A stretch of DNA of 64,000 nucleotides, taken from positions 154,156,881 through 154,220,880 of the forward strand of contig OZ024928.1 in assembly GCA_964017235.1 (NCBI GenBank), written 5' to 3'. The stretch is from Sabellastarte sp. h YS-2021. Taxonomy: Eukaryota > Annelida > Polychaeta > Sabellida > Sabellidae. The position numbers and the translations under genes were made by a program. The notes under the pieces were generated by a model. It did not search any database and was not told where the DNA came from. It worked only from the letters and a program-made list of their open reading frames with translations. Numbering within the stretch: position 1 is the first letter of the stretch; each line of letters starts with the position of its first letter. Below, piece after piece: positions 28,301-40,300 of this stretch.

Positions 28301-31300
28301 ACAACTTCCCAACAAAAAATCCAGGATCTTTGAGGAAAGTAATTGCAAATACTCAGCTGAAACCCAAGAAAAAACTGATATTCTATGAGATACAGTCAAT
28401 CCTAAGATCCTTGAAGAAGTCCTGGCAGAGGTCCTGCTAGACAACTTACAAAATTATTATCCATGATTTGACATGCTCTCTAGCTGCTGCAGAGACCCAG
28501 AGAACTTGTACTCCTGAATAATAAGTTAGACAACTGGTACTAGTTTATATGTACCGGTGCCGGGTTCCAGCAGAAAAACCGGTATAAATCCACAAAAACA
28601 AATGCCCATTGGTGAGATGAAACACAACTCCGGGAATCTGTAACCCGATTCCAGACCTTTGGGGAGGTATGGAAACTCGATTGTGTTAGAATGACGTCAT
28701 GCAGGTATTTCCCTCCGTGAAAAGTTCCGACTGAATCTGACCGGAAGAATTAGAAGCTGAAGCTGATCACTTCTGCATCCGGAACTTGTCCACGATGCAG
28801 TAACCAATGAGAAACTATGATGTCTGCTCTCCCTGGGGAATCCCACCGGACACCCATTCGAGTGAGATTGTCGCGGTGAGATGTTTGCTACCACAACGCC
28901 TGGCTTTAGAACCCGGCGTGAGTAAAGCTTTATGACAATCGAATTGTCTCCTCTCTTCAGGTTGCCTCCATTTGTCGCCTAGCAACATGTAAACTGTCCC
29001 CGTTGGAGCTAGTATGACTGCCAACAGTTTCAGTGTTAATAATGTTGTAAATCTTCCATCAAGTGAAAATTTGCATTAAAAATAAAATAACTTCTCTCAT
29101 CTCAAGAAACACGAGCCTTTTGAAGAATTCTGAGAAGAAAGTCTTCATCAAACGACGATACAACAATGCCGCCATCTTAAAAATAGTGGTCATACATCCA
29201 CCAAAAAATGGCCACAAAAGTCTTTTCCTCTGTCCTTTTTCTCTTAAATTCGTCCTGAGAAGACATTGTCAACACAGATGCCTTACCACAGAACTCAAAT
29301 TCCCACAAGAGCTCCAAAAACTTATAAAAATGCAAAATAAAATAACACATCCACACTCTAGGATGGCCAACAAAAATAATGAAGGTTGTTTACTAGCGTG
29401 GTCACATGACCACTAGGGGGACATGCTAGTTCACACTCACTCACAGGCCTCTTAAGGTATCTTAAAACGTTTCTCAACGTTGGCCAGTGAGTTGGATGGC
29501 ACCAACATATAGCAATGGTCAGGAAATGGTAAGTGTATTTTTCGCAATAAAATATTATCTTAACATGTTGGAACCTTAAAATGGGTTTAATACATCAAAA
29601 CATTTAAAAAGATGTCGAATTGATTTTCCATTAAATCATCGTACCAATAATTTTTGGATACTAGTTTTAATAGTCTTAGATTTTGAAATGGTAAAATCTT
29701 AAAAGTCATTTTTATATTTTTTTTTGACATTTTGAAATGGTAAAATCTTTAAAGTCATTTTAATTTTTTGTTGACAAGACACCATGCTATGTAGATCAAA
29801 TATGAGTAATTAAAAATATTTTTTAAAATAATCTTACTCATTGATGTATTAGGCTTCCAAATAACCAAAACACCTAGTGAGGATAAGATAAGGCTATTTT
29901 ATGCAAAAAAATCTGCAAATTTCACAGAGACATTTTTACAATTATAATACATTTCAGTTACTTGTTATATTGCAAATTTAATAAGTAAATTAAATTTTTA
30001 TAAGTTAATACCCTATCCAATGCATAATTGCTAATCCGGTGACGCACCACTTTGTAAAAATGACCCACTTTGCCTCATAGACTGATCTGGTTGATCCTCT
30101 TTGAGGAGCCTCAATTCTTGCTGCCACTGCCTCAGAGAAGCCCTTGATTGCTGTGGCTGTAGGAGCCATGCATGGAGATTTAGGTTTGTCAGATTTCTGT
30201 GAGGGATTTGATTGAAGGGCTGTGTTAAAAGGTTGGGCAACGAGGGCAGGTTCAGTGGGATCTGACTGGACATGGCAACTAGGTCCCAAAACCAAGGCAT
30301 GTTGGGCCACCCCGGAGCAATCAGAATGATTCTATTGCATGGGGAGTCCTGCAACTTCTCCACCACTTTGCCCAAGATGGTTGCTAGTAGGAAGGCACAT
30401 GTGTCCAGATCCTCCCATGAAAACTGATGCCTCCCTTTACTCCTTCTGTTGTGGCCGCGTGAGAGGTTCTTCCAAGCCAGTCTTTCCTGTTTCTTGTTAT
30501 CGGGCTTGCTTTCTGTACGTTCATAGCGGTGGTAACGACTATTCTTATAGACCGACCCCGACCAATCTTTATCATAGCTAGTAATGTCTTCCTCTGCCTG
30601 TTTGATCACACTGTCTGGAAATAAAGTGGGGAGGTGTAGAGGGGCAGTCCTGAGAGCAGCCAGTGTATCTGCCTTGATGCCAGCCTTCAAGTAGGCTAAA
30701 TACGAGTCCCTTCTGAGAAGTGTGACATTGGCCATATTAACAAACACAAAATCAGTCAAATGTTCCATGGACTTGGCCATAGCCTGACAAATGCTGGAAT
30801 TGAAGTCCATAATAAGAAACTGTAGCTCTTCCGCAGCGGCTGACAGTTTGGCTGCTGACTTCCCTTTGTATTTTCCAACTTAATAGCCCTCAGTTGAGAG
30901 TGCATGTCCTGTTGAACCTTCACCAGACACCGATTAAAACCTGCAGCCTGGTTACAGATAACCGACGACTCTCTGGCTGTTTTCTCCCACTTCCTCAGGG
31001 TTTCCTGTGAGATAGGGTGCAACTGAGGGGGGTACAGGTGATTCCTGCTTGTCTTGCTATCCTAAGATAGGCACTATTCAATTTTAAAGAGTCGGTACTC
31101 CAGGAAGTAAGTCTCTGTAGTGTCACTTTTCTGCTGGGAATGACAACCATACCACTTCCCTTGAGATCTAGGAGGTTTCAAAAACTGATCTCTCTGCAAT
31201 CCACCGGCTTCAGCACTGCAGGATGGATATCCATCAGTTAGGGTTAAGTTCAGTTTAGCAATTTTCCGGCAGAGCCATTCATCTGTAGGTAACTGAACCG

Positions 31301-34300
31301 ACACCTTGCCTGGGGTTTGCAGCTCTGAGGAACCAGCATTGGTAACAATGTCCGGAATATATGTCCATCCCATATATGACTGAATACCCCTCATCATTTC
31401 CCTGTAAGATTGTTCCTCAGAGAAGGACTGGTCAGGGTCAATTCGCTCTCCTCTAAAAAAATATCCACAGGGGGTCGGTCGGATACGGCACAGTCCTAGT
31501 CTGATTCACTAGTGGTATCCCTTCTGGTCAACTGGAATGCACTAGAAAAAATAGTGGAAGGCCTTTCAGAGGTTGCTGGTTGGACCATGGCCTGAGGTCA
31601 GTCAGCCTGAGGTTTAAGAGCCGGTGGGTCGGTAGATGCAGCGACAGAAGGTTGGTCAGTGGGCTGAGAAAATGACTGGTCGGTTGGCTTGATGAAGGGT
31701 TCCGACCTGATCACATTAGCTGGTGGAGGATGAGCTGGAACCACCTTGACTGTGTTGAAAGTTGGTTCTGGTTGAGGTTGGTCCAGAGTCTTGGCTAACA
31801 AGAGGGCTTCTAGCCTGTTGAACCGGTCCGACCATTTCTGGTCCAGTTTTTCAAACCTCTGGTCGGTAGAAGTTGCAGCCGGTCAGCTAGATGAAGCTGA
31901 AGACTTGGACTTAGCCGACTTCTTCTTTTCCTCCACCTTCTTCTTCGTTTTAGCTGGCTGTGCACTCAAACCAGTGTCCTGGCCATCCACTACCCTTATT
32001 ACCGACACTCGTGCCGGGTCCACAATGGTGGGACTGAGAGTGACTGCAGATGACGGATCCTTAGATGGTGTAACAGATCTATCTTGCTTCTCCTTCTTTA
32101 ATTTGTAGGAAGGGGTGGAGAGCTGTGCAAGTTGTTCAGGGGTAAGTACTTTACAATGCTGGCATTCAGAGTCTGGTTTCTCAATCACGACAACATGCGC
32201 AGACACTGTGTAAGTCAAAGCCAGCCATCATGTGGCCACACCCTAAACGTCGTTGACTGGGAGAAGACATGATAGTCTATAAACTGTCACGAATCTCACA
32301 AAAAAGTGAAAACTTTAAACTCAGAATAAATCAGTGTGCACTGTACATACTCCAAACGAAAAAGATGCTATGACGTCACACTGTCTAGACAGGAAGGAAG
32401 TACCATGCGCCACCTGGCGAGTGCACAGTACTGGGACAGACCGGCTGGTGGAAACACAGACGTCTTTTTCTGACGTTTGGCGGGCCGGTCTGCACCGACT
32501 GGATTAGCAATTGTCCATTGGATAGAATGTATTAACACAATAAAAACTATTCCTCAAAATGCATACTTTTTGTTATTTTTTTTGTTATGTTTCTTAAAAG
32601 GTTCTTAAAATTACCCCCTCACCTAGCCAATTGTACAGCCAGAGAAACCTGACCATTTGTAGCTGCCAGTAGTGCCAGTTTGCCCCGCAAGGTGTCCCTG
32701 CTGACACCAAGTAGGTCACCCAATCTGCAAAAATTGTAGAATTAGAAATACAAAACATCATCCACCTTACCATTCAGAATAAGTGTTATGGTAGTCAGGT
32801 AGGGCACTATTCTGGGTATTGGGTCACCAGCATTAAAGCTGAGGGAAACATAGGCATTGCTTTGTTTTTTTTAAAATTTGTATCGTTACCTGTCATCATC
32901 ACACTTCGTTTCCCGACATTATCTCAAAAATAGCATCGGAGATGCCCATACCCCACAGCCTGGCGAAATAGTTTTCAACACCATGAGATACAGAGGTAGT
33001 GACACAGTACAAAGATCGGGATACATTTAGAGCAGTGTCAGTTATATAAAGGTCAAAATAAAAGTAGATAAAATAACTTCTAAGAGAAAGAAAATGTATG
33101 TAAAAATTAAAACAAGACAATTCAATAGTAAGATGACAGCATTAATCAGCATACTAAAAATGATAAAGCTGTAAAAGTTATTAACAGGAGAATAGCTGTA
33201 AATGGAAATACATGTAGCACAACTGTGTAACTTGACAGAGCCAAAGTTAAAGGTCGAACAATGATGCAAACCTACACCCCTAACCAATGTCCCTACCAAG
33301 TGTCAACCTTGTACACCTTATGGAATCCAAGCAATAGCCCGGACAAGATTTTAAAACTCATGGTCACTAAGACAAGGTGAAAGGTCAAATTAAGAACACA
33401 CAATGATATTGCACACCTACAACCCCTAAGCAATGTCCCTACCACATACGAACTTTGAGCCTGAACAAGATTTTATAGGCCAAGGTCATTACAGCAAGGT
33501 TAAACCTCAGATCATGTTCACACCATGACGTTGCACACCTACATCCCCCGAAATCAATGTCCCTACAAAGTATCAACTTCCTATACCTTATAGATTCTGA
33601 AATATAACCCAGACAAGATTTTATAGGTCAAGGTCACTACGGCAAGGTCTAATGTCAAAATCAAGGTCATACCATGATGTTGCACACCTCCCCCCAACCA
33701 ATGTCCCTACCAAGCATCAACTTCCTACACCTTACGGTTTCTGAGAAATAGAACGGAAAAGATTTATAGGTCAAGGTCACTACGGCAAGGTCAAATCAAG
33801 GTCACACCATGATGCTGCACACGTTCTACCCCCAACCAATGTCCCTACCAAGTTTCAACTTCTTATACCTTATAGTTTCTGAGATATAGCCCAGACAAGA
33901 TTTTATAGGTCAAGGTCACTACAGGAATAACAAAGGTCAAATCAAGGTCACACCATGACGTTGTAAACCTACAACTCTTAACCAATGTTCCTACCAAGTA
34001 TCAACTTCCCACACCTTACAGTTTCTGAAATTTAGCCCAGACAATATTTTATAGCTCAAGGTCACTACGTCAAGGTCCAATTAAGGTCAAACAATGATGT
34101 TACACACCTACACCCCCCCTAACTAATATCCCTACCAAGTATCAACTTCTTACACCTTACAGTCTCCGAGATATAGCCCGGACAAGATTTCCAAACTCAA
34201 GGTCACTAAGGCAAGGTCAAACGTCAAATCAGGGTCACACCATGATGTTGCACACCTACACCCCCTAATCTCTACACCTTACTGTTTCTGAGATACAGCC

Positions 34301-37300
34301 CAGACAAACTGTTTCCTGCCACCCACCCACCCATCCGGACATCATCGGTGAAAACAATACCCCTTAGCCCTTCAGGGCTGAGGGGTAAATATGGTTTGTC
34401 TGATTATCTTCAAATTTAGCATGTGGATGTAACTGGTCCTTAAGATGTTCCCTTTTCTAAGGTGACCATAAATTCCCAATAGCAACATAATTATATGGAA
34501 TTAAATTTTTTCATGTCTGTACAGTATCGGAAAAATGCTTTGACAGATCACTTCAAGTTTGGCATGAGGTTGTAACTAGTTCTCTAGATGTGGTGAATTT
34601 TAAGGTGACCATAAAAATCCCATCTATAAAACAATAATATTGAGTTGAAATTTTTTATTTTTCTGTAGAGTACGCTGAAAATAACTTGAGGACAGTTAAT
34701 TCAAAATTGTCCATGTATATGTAATTGGTCTTTGGTCAGTGCCATACATTAAGGTGACTCCCAGTAACAAAGGAATTATATTTCCTTTATGTTTGGCAAT
34801 TTTGAACAGTATTTGGAATTCTCTGCAATTCTAAGCATGTCTAAGTTGTGGATGTAACGAACCTTGACCAGAACCTGCATTAAAAAGAGTACCTTAAATT
34901 CCCTCACAGCTAAAAACTAACACTGGGTGTAAGGTTGGGAAAATTGTTTTGCTGTTTGGAAAATCTTTTATGTGGTAATTGAGATTTTTTTCATTGATAT
35001 TCAACATGTACACATATCTAGCCCAAAAGAAAAAAAATGTCTTGTAAGGCTACAATAAATTGCTTATATATTTTAAAACTAAGATTGCAACAGTCTTGTT
35101 TCTCCAGAAGTAGTGATGGACGACACATATGGTCAGCATTGTCGTTACATTTTGTTTCTAGAAAATGTCTTGAAAACTGCTTGATGGATTTAATTCAAAT
35201 TTGGCACGTGGATGTTGCCAGTCAGCGGTATGTGCCCTATGTTAAGATGCCCTTAAACTCCCACCAATAACAATTGTAGTAAATTTAACTCATTCCATTT
35301 TTGTTCTTTGAATTTCATCTGTTTCAGTCTATAACCAAAGCTGGTGAGACAGTACTATTACACTGAATTCTTGTTAGCTTAAAGAGTGATATAAAACTGA
35401 CAAAATGTTACAACCTCCTGATATCCTTAGTGCTTCTTCTCTAGGGTACTTCGTCAGAGGAATTGAGAACAACTTAATTGCCAGGGCTTTGCCACCTTAA
35501 TTTTTCCTTTGCTCCCAGAATCTCTGCTTTATTACTCACAGGTAAAATGGTTTAATGAATACTTAACTGTGATTATGTTTCTATGCTTTAGAATCTCCCA
35601 TTACACTGACCAAGTTCTATAAGTCTGCTTATATTAGATCTTTATACAGAGATACATTTTCTCATGATTTTTAACTTATTTTCAAATAACATTTGTAACA
35701 TGAGAACATTTAATCCTATGAACATGATGACAAATTATACCTATACAATCTCGCTAAATTGCACACTTGTGCCTTGGGTGGCTTTCTTTCCAAATTATGT
35801 AATAAGTCACAAGGCTCATTCTGATGTGTGTAAAAGTACTGGATGCGTTGATACAGCAACTCTTCCCTGAAGTCTTCCTGTCTGTAGTCATAGTAACTGA
35901 CATACTCACCAAACTCCACCTACAAAGGAACAAGTAGTTACCTTTTGCTCACATATTTTGGATAATAAAGAAGGGCTGATAAAAAGAAAATATACAAGGC
36001 CAAAAAGTGTTTCAGTCTACATGCAAAGCCATCAGACATGAGCAGTGCACTAGAACTTATGAAAATCAAGCAACAAAAACAAACTGCGAGTTAGATACAT
36101 TCCATAACTAGCCTAGAACTCCATCCAAGTAGTAATGCAACCCATTGCTGCTTAACTTCAGTGATGAGATAGGTACTTATCATGCCACACCACAATTCAT
36201 GAAAGTCCGGTGACAAAAAAAAACAACAACTGATCTCCAGAAGTGCGAGCCTCGCTAGAGCTGGCACTTAAAAAAGAGGTAAATCACCAGGAATTCAGAG
36301 CGGAATGGATTTTTAAACAATCCGTTTGTCAATCTCAACACATTATATTGGTATATAAAGATAATTATGAAGGCAGAAAAGTAGTGTATACTGTCTGGTT
36401 TCTGCAATACTGGCCACTAGGCATTGGTACACAACTTACAAGAAGCTAAATTGAAATGCAACCCAATGAATATCTCAAGTTCAATACCGACCACCATAAG
36501 TAGACTGACAGAGCACCACCAAAAATGTATCTTTATTTTGTATAAAACTAACAATTTTATGGGACTATACCTGTAGGGAGTAGATCTTCTTCATAACAGC
36601 AAGCATCCTTGTGTACAAATCCACATCACTGCTATCTGTTGAAAAGTAATATACAACCACTTGCTATAAAATATTTCACAAAATAAGATGTCTTTGGAAG
36701 GTATATTTTACAAAAAAAAAAAAAAAAAAATACTTCCACTTTGGAAGCGACTGAATGCACATGAACAAAACAAAAAAGATACTGTGATGCACGCCTAGAA
36801 AGGAAAGAAATAGGGTGTGCCATCTAGTGAATGCACAATAGGACCAATCCTGCTGGTGGAAACACAGGACGTCTTTTTCTGGCATTTGGTGGAAACACAG
36901 GACGTCTTTTTCTGGCATTTAGCAGGACCAGTCACTGACTGTTATAGCATATTGTTCATTAGGTAGGATGCACTGACGCAATAAAATACCCTTTTGAGAA
37001 TTTAGCATCAGTTCCTCATGGAAACAGTTTAGATAAAATGTACTAGATTATGTGGAATACCTGGTTAAGTGTGAGTATATTTCTAGTGTAGTTCATATCT
37101 GACCACAATTTCACTGTACCACACCTTTCATAACAGAGCTAGTTTAGGTAAACACCTTCCTGAAATAAACACCTGCTACAGAACAACCTGTGGAGATAAT
37201 TCATAGCTCTTATCTTATTCTATCATAATGCTGGATTTAAACTACAACAGGTAAGCCTGTACTCCGGTTGATATATTTTACAAATTATCAAACAGCCATG

Positions 37301-40300
37301 TTAATCTCAATTTTTTCACTTTGATTTGCTTAAATTCTGAAACCTTTTAGTATTTACTGAGATTGTATGAATGATTGACTATGGGGCTTGGATTTGGAGA
37401 CCTTCACATGCTCAAGACTTCTCTGTTCGGGTGTCAGAAGTGACCATATACATGAAGACTTTTCCGAAATGTGTGGACTCCTGACATCAAACAAGAAAAG
37501 AGTGTTTTTTCCCTAATTTTTAACTCGGAATAATTCATTATTCAAATCTTTAGCAACATACAAGTACTTCTTACAGACCCACCCCATACAAAATTACAAA
37601 AAATAATTACACATATATATTTTACAGACTGTAACAATATAAATAACTGTTTAACTGCTAGAGAATTAGTTAGCTCTTTTTCTCCTGAATAAGGAGTTCT
37701 ACCTTTTGTGATGTTCAGTAACAATCGCAGTAAATGACAGGCAGCTTCTGTAAACAAACAAACTTCTTTATGGTTTGCCTGAAATAAAAAAAACACATAA
37801 AAAAGCATTGGAGATGTCCATACCCCCACAGCCCAGGGAAAAGGTTTTCGAAACCATGAGATATAGAAACAAGAGGAGAGTGCCCGTGAACGGGCACTGT
37901 GTCAGCTGACTGAAAGTTTTTGATTTGTGATGGTGATAATGAGAGGAAAGCATAATTATCAGGGAAAGGGCTGTACAGAAATACAGTAAATGGTAACTGA
38001 ACAGCATGTTCGAAAGATATTCCGAAGCTGACAGAAGAAAAGGACAAAAAAGTTGTGCCCTGCAAATGGTATTATGAAATAAAGTAACAAGGTAATTGTT
38101 TAAGTGTAAAAAGTAGGTTAAAAATATTTAAAGAAATACTATAAATGCAATATCCTCGTTCGACCATGAAGAAGGGGTCCAAAGGTCAAATCTGACCATA
38201 CCAAAAGATTCCCAGCCAAAGAATTTAGGATGGTTTACCATCCCAAACCTCTCGGACCAATAATAAGTGAGTCATAGGCACTTTTTAAGTTTGGCTATCC
38301 TTGTTTGACCTTGAAGGAGGGGTCCAAGGTCAAATCCGACCACACAAAAAAATTCCCAGCCCATGATTTCCTGTAGCTTGTTTACCATCCCAAACCTGTA
38401 GGACCAATTATAAGCGAGTTCTAAGCCATTGTAAGTTTGGCTATCCTCAATTGACCTTGAAGGAGGGGTCCCAGGTCAAATCTGACCACACCAAAAGAAT
38501 CCCAGCCCATGATTTCCTATATGTTGGTTTACCATCCCAAACCTCCAAGACCAATAATACGCGAGTTATAAGCACTTTAAGTTTGGCTATCTTCGTTTGA
38601 CCTGGAAGGAGGGGTCTAAGGTGAAATCCGACCACACCAAAAGATTCCCAGCCCATGATTTTCTATATGTTGGTTTTCCATTCCAAACCTCTAGGACCAA
38701 TAATAAGCGAGTTATAAGCACTTTTAAGTTTGGCTATCCTCATTTGACCTTGAAGGAGGGGTCCAAGGTGAAATCCGACCACACCAAAAAATTCCCAGCT
38801 CATGATTTTCTATAGGTTGGTTTTCATTCCAAACCTCTAGGACAATAATAAGCGAGTTATAAGCACTTTTATGTTTGGCTATCCTCATTTGACCTTGAAG
38901 GAGGGTTCCAAGGTCAAATCAGACCATATTAACAGATTCCCAGCCCATGATTTCCTACAGGTTGGATACAATGATTTACTCAACAGTGAGAACCTGAAAG
39001 AAGCTATTGCTCAGCTATGCCATGACATAGAGGTCTGCAATTTCACTATGTTATAGCTGACCAAAACGTCTGTGAAAACATATTTAACAAAATACTCTAA
39101 ATGTAATAGTTTTCAAGTTACAACTGATTTACTCAAGAGTGAGAACCTCAAAGTAACTATTACTCAGCTATGCAATGAGCTACATGTCTGAATTTTTGCT
39201 CTGTTATAGCTGACGTAAAAGTAGGTGAACAACAATTTAAGCAAAATACTGTAAATGCAATAGTTTTCAAGTTACAACTGATTTACTCAATAGGGAGAAC
39301 CTGAAAATAGCTATTGCTCTGCTATGCCATGAGCTATAGGTCTGTAATTTCACTATGTAATAGCTAACCCAAAAGTAGGTGAACAATATATTTTAACAAA
39401 ATACTCCAAATGCAATATTTTTCAAGTTATAGCCGATTTACTCAACAGTCAGTGCCTGAGAATAGCTATTGCTCAGTTGTGCCATGAGCTACAGGTCTGT
39501 AATTTCACTATGTTATAGCTGACCCAAAAGTAGCTGAATAACATATTTGCACAAATTTCTGTAAAGGCAATAGTTTTCCAATTACAACTGATTTACTCAA
39601 CAGTGAGAACTTCAAAGTAGCTATTACTCAGCTATGCAATGAGCCACAGGTCTGGAACTTCACTATGTTATAGCTGACCCCAAAATAGGTGAATAACATA
39701 TTGCAACAAAATACTCTAAATGCAATAGTTTCCAAGTTATAAGTGATTTACTCAACAGTGATAACCTAAAAGTAGCTATTACTCAGCTATGCCATGAGCT
39801 ACAGGTCTGAAATTTTACTATGTTATAGCTGACCCAAAAGTAGCTGAATAACATATTTATACTAAATTCTCTAAATGCAATAGTTTTCAAATTATAAGTG
39901 ATTTACTCAACATTGAGAACTCAAAGTAGCTATTACTCAGTTATGCAATGAGTCACAGGTCTGGAACTTCACTATGTTATAGCTGACCCCAAAATAGGTG
40001 AATAACATATTGAAACAAAATACTCTAAATGCAATAATTTCCAAGTTATAAGCGATTTACTCAACAGTGATAACCTAAAAGTAGCTATTACTCAGCTATG
40101 CCATGAGCTACAGGTCTCAAATTTTACTATGTTATAGCTGACCCAAAAGTAGGTGAACAACATATTTAAGCAAAATACTGTAAATGCAATAGTTTTGAAG
40201 TTACAACTGATTTACTCAATAGTGATGACCTAAAAGTAGCTATTACTCAGCTATGCCATGAGCTACAGGTCTGAAATTTTACTATGTTATAGCTGACCCA

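Larger units (their letters stand above)
24109..29552 (-). mobile_element. Second DIRS-like family, complete ends, coding region decayed
   Basis: Inverted terminal arms (24109-24316 and 29369-29552) enclose 5.1 kb. Just inside the left arm lies an internal complementary region (24371-24465) equal to the reverse complement of the element's right and left ends joined. The order from left is arm, that region, tyrosine recombinase remnant (25349-25715), methylase-like remnant (about 26050-26130), RNase H remnant (about 27040-27090) and right arm. This is the DIRS1-type order on the minus strand. No long ORF survives. The ends differ from the CGCAATAAAA/TTAATACC family elsewhere in the window, so this is a separate family. 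It begins 127 bp upstream of KNTC1 exon 10 in gene orientation. Confidence 0.82.
29970..32545 (-). mobile_element. Internally deleted DIRS element, copy B
   Basis: It begins with the left-end signature TTGCAAATTTAATAAGTAAA and AGTTAATACCCTATCCAATG, then passes within 40 bp into the recombinase N-terminal region, so most of the left arm, the internal complementary region and the recombinase catalytic domain are gone. A second deletion near 30425 joins gag directly to the methylase-like domain, removing RT and RNase H. Gag fragments reach 32218 and the right arm 32545. It is non-autonomous, in the exon 9-10 intron. Confidence 0.85.

Noticed and set aside
35716-35919. Extending KNTC1 exon 8 through the open frame to 35716
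   Set aside because: Similarity ends at the GTACTT donor, and only that donor gives the right phase for exon 9.
38447-39056. Short repetitive ORFs (LTLKEGSKVKSDHTK and similar)
   Set aside because: They come from the 146-bp tandem array; the frame drifts and there is no gene context.
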